A program made the translations under genes and the position numbers. Below the pieces are notes generated by a model. It made no database searches, was not told where the DNA came from, and saw nothing but the letters and a program-made list of their open reading frames with translations. Below are positions 1 through 8,537 of a DNA stretch of 64,000 nucleotides, piece after piece (the stretch's first letter is position 1; each line of letters begins with the position of its first letter). The stretch comes from UBA1351 sp963677625 (lineage in GTDB: Bacteria; Bacillota; Clostridia; Lachnospirales; Vallitaleaceae), in the NCBI GenBank assembly GCA_963677625.2, contig CAXXSW010000002.1, forward strand, positions 744,001 through 808,000, read 5' to 3'.

Positions 1-2
1 GT

Positions 3-641
3 ATTGAACATTATATCAAGAAAAAAATTGATAAGATTCCAGTTCCTTCTGTTCATGAAGTTAATCACAATAAGATGGAACGTTTTATTGACGGATTGAT
101 GGAAACAATGGATCAGGATGTACTGGACCATTATGAACCAATTATTCATAAAATTGAAGCTAAAGGCTACAGTGTAGAACTGCTAGCAGCGTCTCTTTTA
201 AAAGATGCACTGACTCTTCATGAATTAGTCGAAGACACAGACCTTAATGACCATAGCTTTGGTAAATCTCGAAGTCGGTCTGATAGAGGCGATAGTCGTG
301 GAAAAAGAGATGGAAGAAATAGGGGAGATGATCGTAGGGACCGAGGTCGTAAAGACGAGAACTCTTCTAATGTACATGATAGGGCTAAAAACCGACGTGG
401 TAAGGGTCAGACTAGGCTTTTTATTAGTGTAGGTAAGGCTCATAATGCAACAGTTAAAGACATGCTTGGCGCTATCACCAATGAATGTGGTGTTAACGGA
501 CGTAGTATTGGAGCTATTGATATGTACGACAAGTTTTCATTTGTAGATGTTGAAGATGTGCAAGTGAAAAAGGTTCTTAAGAATCTTAAAGATAAGCGAA
601 TTAAAGGTCGCAAGGTTAATGTAGAGGTTGCTAAGAACTAA
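3..641 (+). CDS. DEAD-box RNA helicase, C-terminal part (5' end outside window)
   Basis: The frame is open from the left edge through to the stop at 641, so this is the tail of a longer gene. The first residues (IEHYIKKKIDKIP) match the end of the helicase core of DeaD/CshA-type RNA helicases, followed by a helical dimerisation-like stretch. Next comes an Arg/Gly/Asp-rich low-complexity linker (about window residues 85-130), then a compact C-terminal domain from TRLFISVGKA to the end that resembles the DbpA-type RNA-binding domain (RRM fold). Such proteins unwind structured RNA in ribosome assembly or cold adaptation. The helicase motifs themselves are outside the window, so the assignment rests on the C-terminal architecture. 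A strong bidirectional terminator follows. Confidence 0.85.
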   Translation: MEHYIKKKIDKIPVPSVHEVNHNKMERFIDGLMETMDQDVLDHYEPIIHKIEAKGYSVELLAASLLKDALTLHELVEDTDLNDHSFGKSRSRSDRGDSRGKRDGRNRGDDRRDRGRKDENSSNVHDRAKNRRGKGQTRLFISVGKAHNATVKDMLGAITNECGVNGRSIGAIDMYDKFSFVDVEDVQVKKVLKNLKDKRIKGRKVNVEVAKN

Positions 642-677
642 TGTAGCATTTGCTTAACCGAGAAGATATATTAAATT

Positions 678-715
678 AACCCCTGGTATCAACAAAATTG
701 TTGATACCAGGGGTT
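678..715. terminator. Bidirectional intrinsic terminator
   Basis: There is an 18-bp perfect inverted repeat, AACCCCTGGTATCAACAA with its complement, and almost no loop. It sits between two convergent genes (helicase and GGDEF protein) and can stop transcription from both sides. Confidence 0.85.
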
Positions 716-721
716 CTTATC

Positions 722-2911
722 TTATATGCAATAGTTATACTTTATTTGGTTACGGCCTGCATGTTTAGCTTCATATAGCAAGCTATCAGCAGTTTTAATC
801 ATCTTGGCAGAATTTGTATTGTTGCCGGTAACAACACCGCCACTAACTGTGATGATACGGTTTTTAATAAAAGGATATGCCTCGATTCTGTTGAGAAAAT
901 GTTGGGCATAGGTGATTGCTTCAGGGAGGTCGGTTTTTTTCATAATAATCATAAACTCCTCGCCTCCGTATCTGCCACTTATAACTTCCTGATCTTTCAA
1001 AAGAAATGCACTGATTTTATGGAGAACCATATCACCGGTTTGATGACCAAATTCATCATTAACTTTTTTAAAAAAGTCAATATCAAAAAGAAAAATAGAA
1101 ACGTCTTCTTCTTTTTTTAGAGCCTCTGTGAGACGACTGATAATGGCCTTATGATTTAAAAGGCCTGTTAAGCTGTCTCTTTCAACTAAGTCACGAAGTT
1201 TTTCGTTGCTCTTTTTTAAGGCTGTTGTTCTTTGCTCGATAATGTTTTCTAACTCTGAATTCAGGTTTTTATATTTATCAATAAAGTATTGATTAGAAAT
1301 GAAAGAAAAACCCAAGTTAATTAACATGCTGAAGAGATGGATGGTATTATCAGAAAATGATAAGGGACTACCTTCGGGAATATCACATGTGATATACATA
1401 TACATATCTTTTTCAAGGTGCATTTGTGCTATCAAACCATCCTTAATAGGTTGATTGACCTTGGTGTAGGCTTTATAGATATCTTCCGGCATAGACTCCC
1501 TGGCATAGGAAAATAAATCTGACAATAGTGTTGCTGTTAGATTAGGATTGGATTGAATCGATTTCTCTTTTAGGATATTATGTGAACGGATAATATCCTG
1601 ACTGACAAAGTGCTCCGGTTTGAGCTCAAGGGATTGGAGTCCTTTGAGATCGTGACCGACGGCTTGGAGAAAATGAATACCTTTAGAGTCTCGTAAATAT
1701 GCGGTTGCATAGCTGACTTCATATAGATTTTCTGTAAGAAGTTTAAGAAAATCTTTAAGGAAAACCATTTGTCTTCCATCAGCAACAAGTAATTTTGATA
1801 TTAAGTTTGTGAGCTTTTCAAAGCTTTCAGATCGGCTTACCATGTTCGAGTATGTGAAAAGAACCTGTCCTAGAAGACGAATTTGCTTAAGGACATCAAT
1901 GGTTTTTTTAGTGAAAACCTTGTCACTTTCTGCTCCAATATCAAAAGCCAAAACACCTTTTAGCTGTTCTTCTAAATAAATGTGAAGTTGTATAGTCTGA
2001 GCGATAGGTTGGCTGCCCTTTTCAATAACTCTAAAAATATGCTGTCTATAGGGATCAGAAGCTGTCGTGTCTTTAGATAGAATATTATCAGTGATAAAGA
2101 TTCGTGGTGAGACTTCCATATGGTTTTTAGAAGAAGTCATATCAGGTAAAAAAATGTTATTAGGTATTTTTATACTGGAAAGTTGTTTTAGGTCATGACC
2201 TATGGTATAAACATAGGTCCAGTAGCCTTCTTCATAAAGTAAGGCGCTACCATAATCTGGTTCCTTGGTTAATTCAAAGACAATATCAAGGAGCCTGACC
2301 ATGAAACTTTCAGTATCAGTAGTTTGGTAATGTCTAGAATTTAGAAGTGAATCAGTCATATCTTGAAATGTTTGAATTTGGTTTTTAGATTTTGAAGTCA
2401 ATAAGGGAATAAGAAGTGACTGAAGATTATGTCTGTAAAAAGAGAGAGCATTTGCAAGTTCCTCTGATAATGAAGTGATTTGAGTTAACAAAATCAAGTC
2501 ACCGACAAGAAAGCCTCCCATAAAAAGTCGTAAAACAATAATAGGCGAGGTGATGTCTTGATCTTCAATAAAACGATTAAACTTTGCTGGATTAATACAA
2601 GGAAATGCTCTAGCATAATTATCCGTAATCAAGTCGATTTCATTGAGGCTGTACATATCCTTTGATACATCATATGTCATTTGTTTCATACTGTAATTAA
2701 GCTTGGAAAGAGAGTCTTCAGAAGGCATATCCATTTGATTGTCAATTTTACCCACATGATAAGAGCCATATTCAAGAAACCCTATATATCCTGAGGAAAT
2801 CTCTTGAAAATGACTGCAGATGAAATAGCCAAATGCATTCATCAACATGACTGGTGATTGATCCATGTTAGTGAGTTGATTATAAAAGGTATAGTACTCC
2901 TTAAATGCCAT
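722..2911 (-). CDS. GGDEF-domain protein (probable diguanylate cyclase with sensory N-terminus)
   Basis: The 729-residue protein has a C-terminal GGDEF domain (about 575-729) with an intact active-site motif GRYGGEEF at 646-653, so it should make cyclic-di-GMP from two GTP. The RxxD product-inhibition site expected five residues before GGEEF is absent (DQEV there), suggesting no I-site feedback. The first 570 residues have no predicted membrane helix; two stretches (about 200-350 and 380-540) look like GAF-type sensor domains, followed by a short coiled linker (about 545-575). The start has a good ribosome site (AGGAGATAATT before ATG). It is a single gene, convergent with the helicase. The sensory ligand is unknown. 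Confidence 0.85.
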   Translation of the reverse strand: MAFKEYYTFYNQLTNMDQSPVMLMNAFGYFICSHFQEISSGYIGFLEYGSYHVGKIDNQMDMPSEDSLSKLNYSMKQMTYDVSKDMYSLNEIDLITDNYARAFPCINPAKFNRFIEDQDITSPIIVLRLFMGGFLVGDLILLTQITSLSEELANALSFYRHNLQSLLIPLLTSKSKNQIQTFQDMTDSLLNSRHYQTTDTESFMVRLLDIVFELTKEPDYGSALLYEEGYWTYVYTIGHDLKQLSSIKIPNNIFLPDMTSSKNHMEVSPRIFITDNILSKDTTASDPYRQHIFRVIEKGSQPIAQTIQLHIYLEEQLKGVLAFDIGAESDKVFTKKTIDVLKQIRLLGQVLFTYSNMVSRSESFEKLTNLISKLLVADGRQMVFLKDFLKLLTENLYEVSYATAYLRDSKGIHFLQAVGHDLKGLQSLELKPEHFVSQDIIRSHNILKEKSIQSNPNLTATLLSDLFSYARESMPEDIYKAYTKVNQPIKDGLIAQMHLEKDMYMYITCDIPEGSPLSFSDNTIHLFSMLINLGFSFISNQYFIDKYKNLNSELENIIEQRTTALKKSNEKLRDLVERDSLTGLLNHKAIISRLTEALKKEEDVSIFLFDIDFFKKVNDEFGHQTGDMVLHKISAFLLKDQEVISGRYGGEEFMIIMKKTDLPEAITYAQHFLNRIEAYPFIKNRIITVSGGVVTGNNTNSAKMIKTADSLLYEAKHAGRNQIKYNYCI

Positions 2912-3076
2912 AATTATCTCCTAGTGTCCGAGCCTTTCTTCTCATTTCATCCTTATATTAGCTTAATTATACTATTAAGAGAAGTGAAATACAAATAAAG
3001 ATGAAATTTTACAGTGTGATACTTTAATGTAAAAAAGCAAAAATGCAAGTTTTGAAAACAAAGTTGCAAAATTGGG

Positions 3077-3105
3077 TTGACAAGACAGATTGATTTATAT
3101 ATAAT
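3077..3105 (+). promoter_or_regulatory. Sigma-A promoter of amtB
   Basis: TTGACA (3077-3082) and TATAAT (3100-3105) are both perfect consensus with a 17-bp spacer. Transcription would start near 3112, about 200 nt before the amtB start codon, leaving a long structured leader. Confidence 0.8.
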
Positions 3106-3111
3106 AATAAC

Positions 3112-3216
3112 AAATTCAAGGGTGAATTTTATGAATGTATATCTATTCATGTGCAATTAGACAAAGAGGTCTATAGACGTTAGGCGTAACGTTTATGGAC
3201 TTTTTTGCTTTTTTTA
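3112..3216 (+). terminator. amtB leader with hairpins and a terminator-like stem (possible attenuator)
   Basis: Two small hairpins (AAATTCA/TGAATTT at 3112-3129 and ATGAAT/ATTCAT at 3131-3150) precede a 14-bp stem at 3169-3200 with loop GGCG, followed directly by T-runs to 3216. This has the form of an intrinsic terminator located downstream of a strong promoter but before the gene, which suggests attenuation or antitermination. Nitrogen genes of some clostridia are controlled by ANTAR antiterminators; the loops here do not clearly match the ANTAR target rule, so the mechanism is open. Confidence 0.6.
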
Positions 3217-3315
3217 TGTAAAAAAGTGGGCGATAAACATAAAAAGTATAAAATTTTACTCTTAATATGGGCATTCTGTACTAGGAAATTACTATAACAA
3301 TTTGGAGGTTTTAAC

Positions 3316-4527
3316 ATGGACAATTTCATTTTAAACACGATGTGGGTGTTTCTGGCTAGTGTACTTGTATTTTTGATGCACGCAGGTTTTGCAATGGTTG
3401 AAGTGGGCTTTACACAGTCTAAAAATGCGGTTAATATTATTATGAAGAACTTCGTTACCGTTTCAGTTGGCGTGCTTTGCTATTTTGTTGTTGGTTATGC
3501 ATTTATGTATGGTAATGATGTGGGAGGTATAATTGGCTTTAGCAATTTTGCTTTGCTAAATGCCCCCTTAGAGACTTCAGGCATTTCTTTTGACGCATTC
3601 TTCTTTTTTCAGGCAATTTTTGCAGCGACTTGTGCTACTATCGTTTCTGGTGCAATGGCTGAAAGAACAAAATTCATGTCGTATGTGGTTTTTGTTGTAG
3701 TTGCAACAGTAATCATTTATCCACTTATAGGTCACTGGATTTGGGGTGGCGGTTTTTTGGCATCTAAAATTGGCTTTAAGGACTTTGCCGGAGGTACAGC
3801 GGTTCATGCTGTCGGAGGTTTTTGTGCTTTTGTAGGAGCTAGGATGGTTGGAGCTAGAAAAGGTAAGTACCGTAAGGACAAGGCTTATGCCATTCCTGGT
3901 CATAATATTCCTCTTGGTGCACTAGGTGTTCTTATTCTTTGGTTTGGTTGGTTTGGTTTTAATCCAGGCTCCACTTTGGATATTACATCACCAGTAACTA
4001 TTCATGCAGCTATTACAACTTTACTTAGTGGTTCAGCTGCTACGGTATCATCTCTTTTCTTCTCAGAAATTCGTTATGGTAAGCCGGATGCTGGTCTTAC
4101 TTTAAATGGTGCACTTGCTGGTCTTGTAGGTATTACAGCAGGTGCTAATGAAATTGGATTTTTCGGAGCTATTATTGTTGGTCTCCTTAGTGGTATTCTT
4201 ATGATTTTCTCTGTTGAGTTTATAGATCAAAAACTAAAGATTGATGATCCGGTTGGAGCTATTAGTGTTCATGGTGTATGTGGAGTGTTTGGTACATTGA
4301 TGATTGGACTTTTTTCAACAGAAAATGGGTTATTCTATGGTGGCGGTATCTCCCAATTGGCTAGTCAGCTTGCTGGTGTGTTTATTGTAGGTGTTATAGC
4401 CGTGGGGCTTGCCTTCGTTACCTTCACTATTATCAAGACGTTTATGGGGCTTCGTGTTAATGAACATATGGAAGTCAACGGACTTGATACTATAGAACAT
4501 GGAATTTCGGCTTATATAGAATTATGA
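3316..4527 (+). CDS. amtB: Ammonium transporter AmtB
   Basis: The 403-residue integral membrane protein of the Amt/Mep/Rh family conducts ammonium/ammonia across the cytoplasmic membrane. About eleven hydrophobic helices are visible. The twin pore histidines fall in GGTAVHAVGG and GAISVHGVCG, and the external Phe gate region is FFFFQAIFAATCATIVSGAMAE. Length is typical. The start has a good ribosome site (TTTGGAGGTTTTAAC before ATG). The next gene is its P-II regulator, the classical amtB-glnK pairing in which P-II blocks the channel under nitrogen sufficiency. Expression is likely controlled by the structured leader upstream. Confidence 0.97.
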   Translation: MDNFILNTMWVFLASVLVFLMHAGFAMVEVGFTQSKNAVNIIMKNFVTVSVGVLCYFVVGYAFMYGNDVGGIIGFSNFALLNAPLETSGISFDAFFFFQAIFAATCATIVSGAMAERTKFMSYVVFVVVATVIIYPLIGHWIWGGGFLASKIGFKDFAGGTAVHAVGGFCAFVGARMVGARKGKYRKDKAYAIPGHNIPLGALGVLILWFGWFGFNPGSTLDITSPVTIHAAITTLLSGSAATVSSLFFSEIRYGKPDAGLTLNGALAGLVGITAGANEIGFFGAIIVGLLSGILMIFSVEFIDQKLKIDDPVGAISVHGVCGVFGTLMIGLFSTENGLFYGGGISQLASQLAGVFIVGVIAVGLAFVTFTIIKTFMGLRVNEHMEVNGLDTIEHGISAYIEL

Positions 4528-4529
4528 TA

Positions 4530-4569
4530 TTGCACTTTCCCTATAGACTGACTATACTAGTGTTATAGT
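4530..4569 (+). promoter_or_regulatory. Internal promoter before the P-II gene with overlapping inverted repeat
   Basis: TTGCAC (4530-4535), a 17-bp spacer and TATACT (4553-4558) could drive the P-II gene separately. The inverted repeat ACTATA...TATAGT (4551-4569) overlaps the -10 box and could be an operator or a weak hairpin. Confidence 0.45.
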
Positions 4570-4611
4570 ATAATATGTAGGATGTATATTAATAAATATG
4601 GAGGAAGTACG

Positions 4612-4959
4612 ATGGAAAAAATGACTAAAATTGACATTATTACAAGACCAGAACAATTGGAAGATTTAAAAAATGGAATGAATGAAATCGGAATTACAGG
4701 AATGACCGTTAGTCATGTTCTTGGATGTGGTATTCAAAAAGGCCGTACCCACATGTATCGTGGAGTACCATATGAGATTAATCTCTTACCAAAAGTGAAG
4801 TTTGAGATCGTTGTCTGTGAAGTACCTGTTGAAAAGGTAGTAAAAACAGCTAAAGAAATTCTCTATACAGGTGAGATTGGTGACGGAAAGATTTTTGTTT
4901 ATCCTGTAGAGAATGTAATTAAAGTTAGAACTGGCGAAGAGGGCGTAAAAGCCTTATAA
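4612..4959 (+). CDS. glnK: Nitrogen regulatory P-II protein (GlnK/GlnB family)
   Basis: The 115-residue P-II signal protein forms trimers that bind ATP/ADP and 2-oxoglutarate and control AmtB and nitrogen enzymes. I chose the ATG at 4612 because GGAGGAAG lies 8 bases upstream; an ATG 30 bases earlier has no ribosome site and would add a non-homologous tail. Family signatures are visible: the T-loop YRGVPYEINLLPK with its conserved tyrosine, and the C-terminal signature GDGKIFVYPVENVIKVRTGEEG. Its place behind amtB supports a GlnK-like role. A strong terminator follows. Confidence 0.95.
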   Translation: MEKMTKIDIITRPEQLEDLKNGMNEIGITGMTVSHVLGCGIQKGRTHMYRGVPYEINLLPKVKFEIVVCEVPVEKVVKTAKEILYTGEIGDGKIFVYPVENVIKVRTGEEGVKAL

Positions 4960-5007
4960 GCTGATTTTTATAAGTGGTTTGTTACAAATATGAAAATATA
5001 AAGAATA

Positions 5008-5056
5008 ATAAAGCTGTATCCTTAGGGGACGTACTCACTTAAGGATACAGCTTTAT
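5008..5056. terminator. Bidirectional terminator between glnK and the dinB operon
   Basis: A 17-bp perfect stem (core AAAGCTGTATCCTTA with its complement) has a 15-nt loop and T-rich flanks on both strands. The two neighbouring operons converge on it. Confidence 0.85.
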
Positions 5057-5072
5057 ATTTGTTTTTAAACAA

Positions 5073-5336
5073 TTATAGCTTAAATAAGCTCCAGCGGCAG
5101 GAGTCTACATCATACCGTAGTTCGCAAATTTTGTTGTAGCCGTTCATCTTGATTTCGCAAGTGAATTTGTAAACCTTATTGCCGGCAATCCGATTCAGTT
5201 CACTGTTGTATATATTGGAAACTTTAATGACATGGCGGCTACCATCTGGGCTTTCAATTTTGAATCTAAGTGGATGAATGCGACCACTTTCTTCTGTCCA
5301 GCTAATCATTTCAATAGGTTTTGCTAGTGTTTTCAT
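5073..5336 (-). CDS. Small protein of unknown function encoded behind the Y-family polymerase
   Basis: The 87-residue soluble, beta-rich protein begins MKTLAKPIEMISW. I do not recognise a named family with certainty. Its ribosome site (AGGTGATAAAG) overlaps the polymerase stop codon, so the two are translationally coupled and share the LexA-controlled promoter. In Bacillus the polymerase genes yqjW/uvrX are followed by small YolD-like genes; this protein occupies the same position but shows no obvious YolD similarity. I infer a role as a polymerase accessory factor only from position and co-regulation. Conserved-looking Cys residues (ICELRYD, DSCRW) are present near the C-terminus. Confidence 0.7.
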   Translation of the reverse strand: MKTLAKPIEMISWTEESGRIHPLRFKIESPDGSRHVIKVSNIYNSELNRIAGNKVYKFTCEIKMNGYNKICELRYDVDSCRWSLFKL

Positions 5337-5345
5337 CTTTATCAC

Positions 5346-6605
5346 CTACAATATACTTGTCATGACAGGATAACCATCTTCTCCGATACCACCGGTAAGA
5401 GGACTCAGGCCTGAATGGATAAAACTTGCTCTTTGGATAGCGCCTTTACCATAACGTCCCCTAACTTGGTCAACGAAGGTATCAATCTTCTTCTGTTTTT
5501 CAAAGTCAAAGTTAACCAGAAGGGATTGTTGAAAATAGGTCTTGTCTTGGAGGTCTGTTACACGAATACCTAACTTGCGTATGGGAGTTTTATGATCCCA
5601 TAATTCATCAAAAAGTTTCTTAGCTATGTCGTGGATATAGGATGTTGAATCTGTAGCTACGGATAGTTTTCGTTGATGAGACATGTAGTAAAATGCATTG
5701 GTAACAATAGAAACGGCAACGAGACCGCAACAGTAGTTTCCGTGACGAAGGCGCATACCCACGCTTTCACATAAGGATAAAAGAACCAAATAAGCCTGGC
5801 CTTTTTTGGTAACATCAAAGCGGATTGTTGTAGAGTTTCCCATACCTTTGACCACATCAAAGTTAGAATTTTTGACTGTGGCAGCATCGATACCATTGGC
5901 GAACTGGTGAAGCATAATACCAAAGCTTTTAAAGTGATTTGTCAAGATATTGAGGGGAGTTCTAGCCAAGTCCCCAATGGTCTGAACTCCTAAACGGTTG
6001 AGCTTTTTACTGGTTTGACGGCCTACCATAAATAAGTCAGCAACAGGAAGAGGCCACATTTTTTCTTTGATTTCCTGAGGCCAGAGGGTGTGAACCTGGT
6101 CTGGTTTTTGGAAATCTGAAGCCATTTTTGCCAGAAGCTTATTGCTGGAAATTCCAATGTTGATAGTAAAACCTAGTTCATTCCGTACCCGGTGGCGTAT
6201 GATGTTGGCGACTTCTATAGGAGTGCCAAAAAGATTGTCCATATGGGTATAATCCATAAAGCACTCATCAACGCTGAATTGTTGAATCTTAGGCGAATAT
6301 TCCCTTAAAATACCAATCATGGCCTTACTAGCCTTTGAGTAAAGGTTGTAGTCCGGTGGAAAAATTTTAAGGTCGGGACATTGTTCCATAGCCAAACGGA
6401 GTGGGTTTCCTGTTCTGATGCCGTATTTTTTGGCAGGTATCGACTTAGCCAGGACAATACCATGACGAGATAGCTCATCACCGCCAATAACGCAGGGGAT
6501 GGTGCGGATGTCTAAGTTTTTCCCCTGCTGAAGTCTATAAGCAGCTGTCCAGCTGAGGTAGGCTGAGTTCACATCTAGATGTAATATGGTTCGATTTTGT
6601 TTCAT
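5346..6605 (-). CDS. Y-family DNA polymerase (DinB/UvrX type, SOS-induced)
   Basis: The 419-residue translesion DNA polymerase extends primers past damaged bases with low fidelity. The palm carries the metal-binding motifs LHLDVNSAYLSW and SVDECFMDYTH; the fingers/thumb block GISSNKLLAKMASDFQKPD is typical of the family. Length matches the Firmicutes UvrX/YqjW branch rather than classical DinB (about 350), and no clear clamp-binding motif was picked out at the C-terminus. The start ATG has AAGGAG upstream. The promoter contains two LexA boxes, so induction by DNA damage is strongly indicated. A small partner gene follows directly. Confidence 0.93.
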   Translation of the reverse strand: MKQNRTILHLDVNSAYLSWTAAYRLQQGKNLDIRTIPCVIGGDELSRHGIVLAKSIPAKKYGIRTGNPLRLAMEQCPDLKIFPPDYNLYSKASKAMIGILREYSPKIQQFSVDECFMDYTHMDNLFGTPIEVANIIRHRVRNELGFTINIGISSNKLLAKMASDFQKPDQVHTLWPQEIKEKMWPLPVADLFMVGRQTSKKLNRLGVQTIGDLARTPLNILTNHFKSFGIMLHQFANGIDAATVKNSNFDVVKGMGNSTTIRFDVTKKGQAYLVLLSLCESVGMRLRHGNYCCGLVAVSIVTNAFYYMSHQRKLSVATDSTSYIHDIAKKLFDELWDHKTPIRKLGIRVTDLQDKTYFQQSLLVNFDFEKQKKIDTFVDQVRGRYGKGAIQRASFIHSGLSPLTGGIGEDGYPVMTSIL

Positions 6606-6624
6606 GCTATAGATCTCCTTAAAG

Positions 6625-6672
6625 CGAACGTGTGTTCGTGTATATTATAACACGAATATACGTTCGCATCAA
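6625..6672 (-). promoter_or_regulatory. SOS promoter with two LexA boxes
   Basis: Reading the minus strand, TTGATG (6672-6667), a 17-bp spacer and TATAAT (6649-6644) form a promoter. LexA box 1 at 6653-6666 (CGAATATACGTTCG on the plus strand, one mismatch to CGAAC-N4-GTTCG) lies in the spacer. LexA box 2 at 6625-6638 (CGAACGTGTGTTCG, a perfect match) covers the start region. Binding at both would shut the promoter fully. Confidence 0.88.
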
Positions 6673-6798
6673 GTGTAGTTATGAAAAAATGAAAATTGTT
6701 AAGTGAAAATTTAAATTCCAGTTTTATTCTGATTGCAAAAGTAAATTCATGATAGCCTGAAATTACATTTGCACAACTCATCCTGTATAATCATAGGC

Positions 6799-8185
6799 AC
6801 AGTTGATTGCCTGCCTGTGCAGGAATGAGGTTATTATGAAAAAGAAAACCAAAGGCAATCAAAACACTTAACATTATCACAAAGAATTGATATTGAAAAA
6901 GCTTTATTAGCTGGTGAAAACTTCGCCACCATCGCTAGAAAACTTGGAAAAGACCCTAGTACTATATCAAAGGAAATTCGTAAACATTCAAAGGTTAAAG
7001 AACCTAAGAATAAAGACTTTGCTCCTATTCCATGCAGTAATAGAAAAGGATGTAAAATCAAATATTTATGTGATGACCCTTGCGAAACAATGTGTACCTA
7101 TTGTCCAAAAACAGAGATTAAATGTATTTATATCTGTCCTAATTATGTACCAAAGGCATGTATAAAACTTAGTAAACCACCTTACGTTTGTAACGGTTGT
7201 GGTAAACGAATCAACTGTTTGATGGAAATGCAAATTTATTCTGCTAAGTATGCTGATGACTGTTATCGCGAAACCCTTGTATCTAGTCGTGAAGGCATTA
7301 ATCAAACCCCTGATTCCATTAGGAAAATGGATGAGTTGGTTTCACCTTTGTTCAAAAAAGGACAATCAATCGCTCACATTTATGCTCATCACGCAGAAGA
7401 AATTGGGTGCAGTAGAAGAACACTATATAACTACCTTGATCAATCAGTGCTTACAGCTAGAAATATTGATTTGCGTCGAAGGGTCAAGTACAAGCAACGC
7501 CGAACTTCAACTCGTACCAGTATCAAGGACCGAGCTTATAGAGACGGTCGTAATTATCTAGATTTCCAAAAGTTAATCAAAGAACATCCTACATTAAGTG
7601 TTGTTGAAATGGACGTTGTTGAAGGTATAAAAGGCGGTAAAGTATTTCTAACTATGATGTTTCGTAATTGTTCTTTCATGCTTATCTTCTTGCTTGAATC
7701 TAAGACCCAAGAAGCTGTTGCACGAATATTTGGTGATTTAACTTTAGCTCTTGGCTTAGAAGAATTCACTAAAATATTTCCAGTTATTATTACAGATGGT
7801 GGTCCTGAATTCCAGAATCCAGACTTACTAGAAGAGGATTCATGTGGTAATAAACGAACAAGTATCTACTATTGTGACCCTTACAGCTCTTGGCAAAAAG
7901 GGATGATTGAGAAGAACCATGAATATATTCGATTAGTTCTTCCAAAGGGTTCAAGTTTTAATGACTTGAAGTATAAAGATGTAACATTACTACAAAACCA
8001 TATCAATAGCGAAGCAAGAGACAGCCTTAACGGATGTTCTCCATTTAAACTGTCTCAGCTTCTCATAGATGAAAACCTTCATCAAATACTGCCTCTAAAA
8101 GAGATAGCACCTGATGATGTGTTTTTAAAACCAGAGTTACTTAAACAGTAACCCAGAAAATAGTAGCACAGGCAGATTTCACTGT
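6799..8185 (+). mobile_element. IS30-family insertion sequence (about 1.39 kb)
   Basis: A DDE transposase of the IS30 type is flanked by imperfect inverted repeats: left ACAGTTGATTGCCTGCCTGT (from 6799) and right GCACAGGCAGATTTCACTGT (8166-8185), sharing a 10-bp exact core CTGCCTGTGC. The outer ends are approximate and no target duplication was identified. The insertion sits in the gap between the dinB promoter and a thioesterase gene. The transposase is frameshifted, so the copy may be dead. Confidence 0.65.
6836..8151 (+). pseudogene. IS30-family transposase, frameshifted near its start
   Basis: Translation from the ATG at 6836 gives MKKKTKGNQN and then a stop at once. One extra A in the A-run at 6861-6864 would read MKKKTKGNQK joined to HLTLSQRIDIEKALL and continue open to 8151 (about 438 residues). 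The long frame has no usable start before the internal ATG at 7090. It shows an N-terminal helix-turn-helix (ATIARKLGKDPSTISKEIR), a Cys-rich insertion, and the DDE triad in VEMDVVEG, VIITDGGPEF and GMIEKNHEYIR. The lesion may be a true single-base deletion, a sequencing error in a homopolymer, or a programmed frameshift; a simple deletion is the most economical reading. Confidence 0.8.
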
Positions 8186-8188
8186 ATA

Positions 8189-8510
8189 GAATTTAGTCTT
8201 ACACTAAAGGCATGTGGAATTTAGTCTCGCACACTATTTTCAGATGCCCATTTAGCATGTAAGAAAATCTATGGATATGAGCCTGTAATGTAAGTATAGA
8301 GCAAAAACAGTGTCATGTTAAGTGTTAAAACTAGATGTTAATCCTGCATGAAAAGGTAACTTCTAGAGGACTGGAATCTAGTTTTTCATTTAACTAAAAA
8401 ATGAAAATGAATAGATGTTAGTCATACCTTTATGTGACTTAAAATGTTAGTATTTATTAATGTTATTTTGTATTTGTAGAAATTTAGGACTAAAAATTTT
8501 AGTTCTTTTT
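8189..8510. other. Gene-free stretch after the IS: direct repeats and a terminator-like hairpin
   Basis: GAATTTAGTCT occurs twice (8189-8199 and 8217-8227), each followed by an ACACTA-like sequence, just outside the IS right end. At 8486-8506 AGGACTAAAA/TTTTAGTTCT forms a 10-bp stem followed by five Ts, a weak plus-strand terminator. No convincing gene lies between 8152 and 8537. Confidence 0.45.
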
Positions 8511-8537
8511 CATTTAAGGTGAAAATAATTTTGAAGA

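Noticed and set aside
2953..3156. 67-residue minus-strand reading frame before amtB
   Set aside because: It lies across the amtB promoter and leader, has no ribosome site, and has a Phe/Ile-rich composition typical of AT-rich non-coding DNA.
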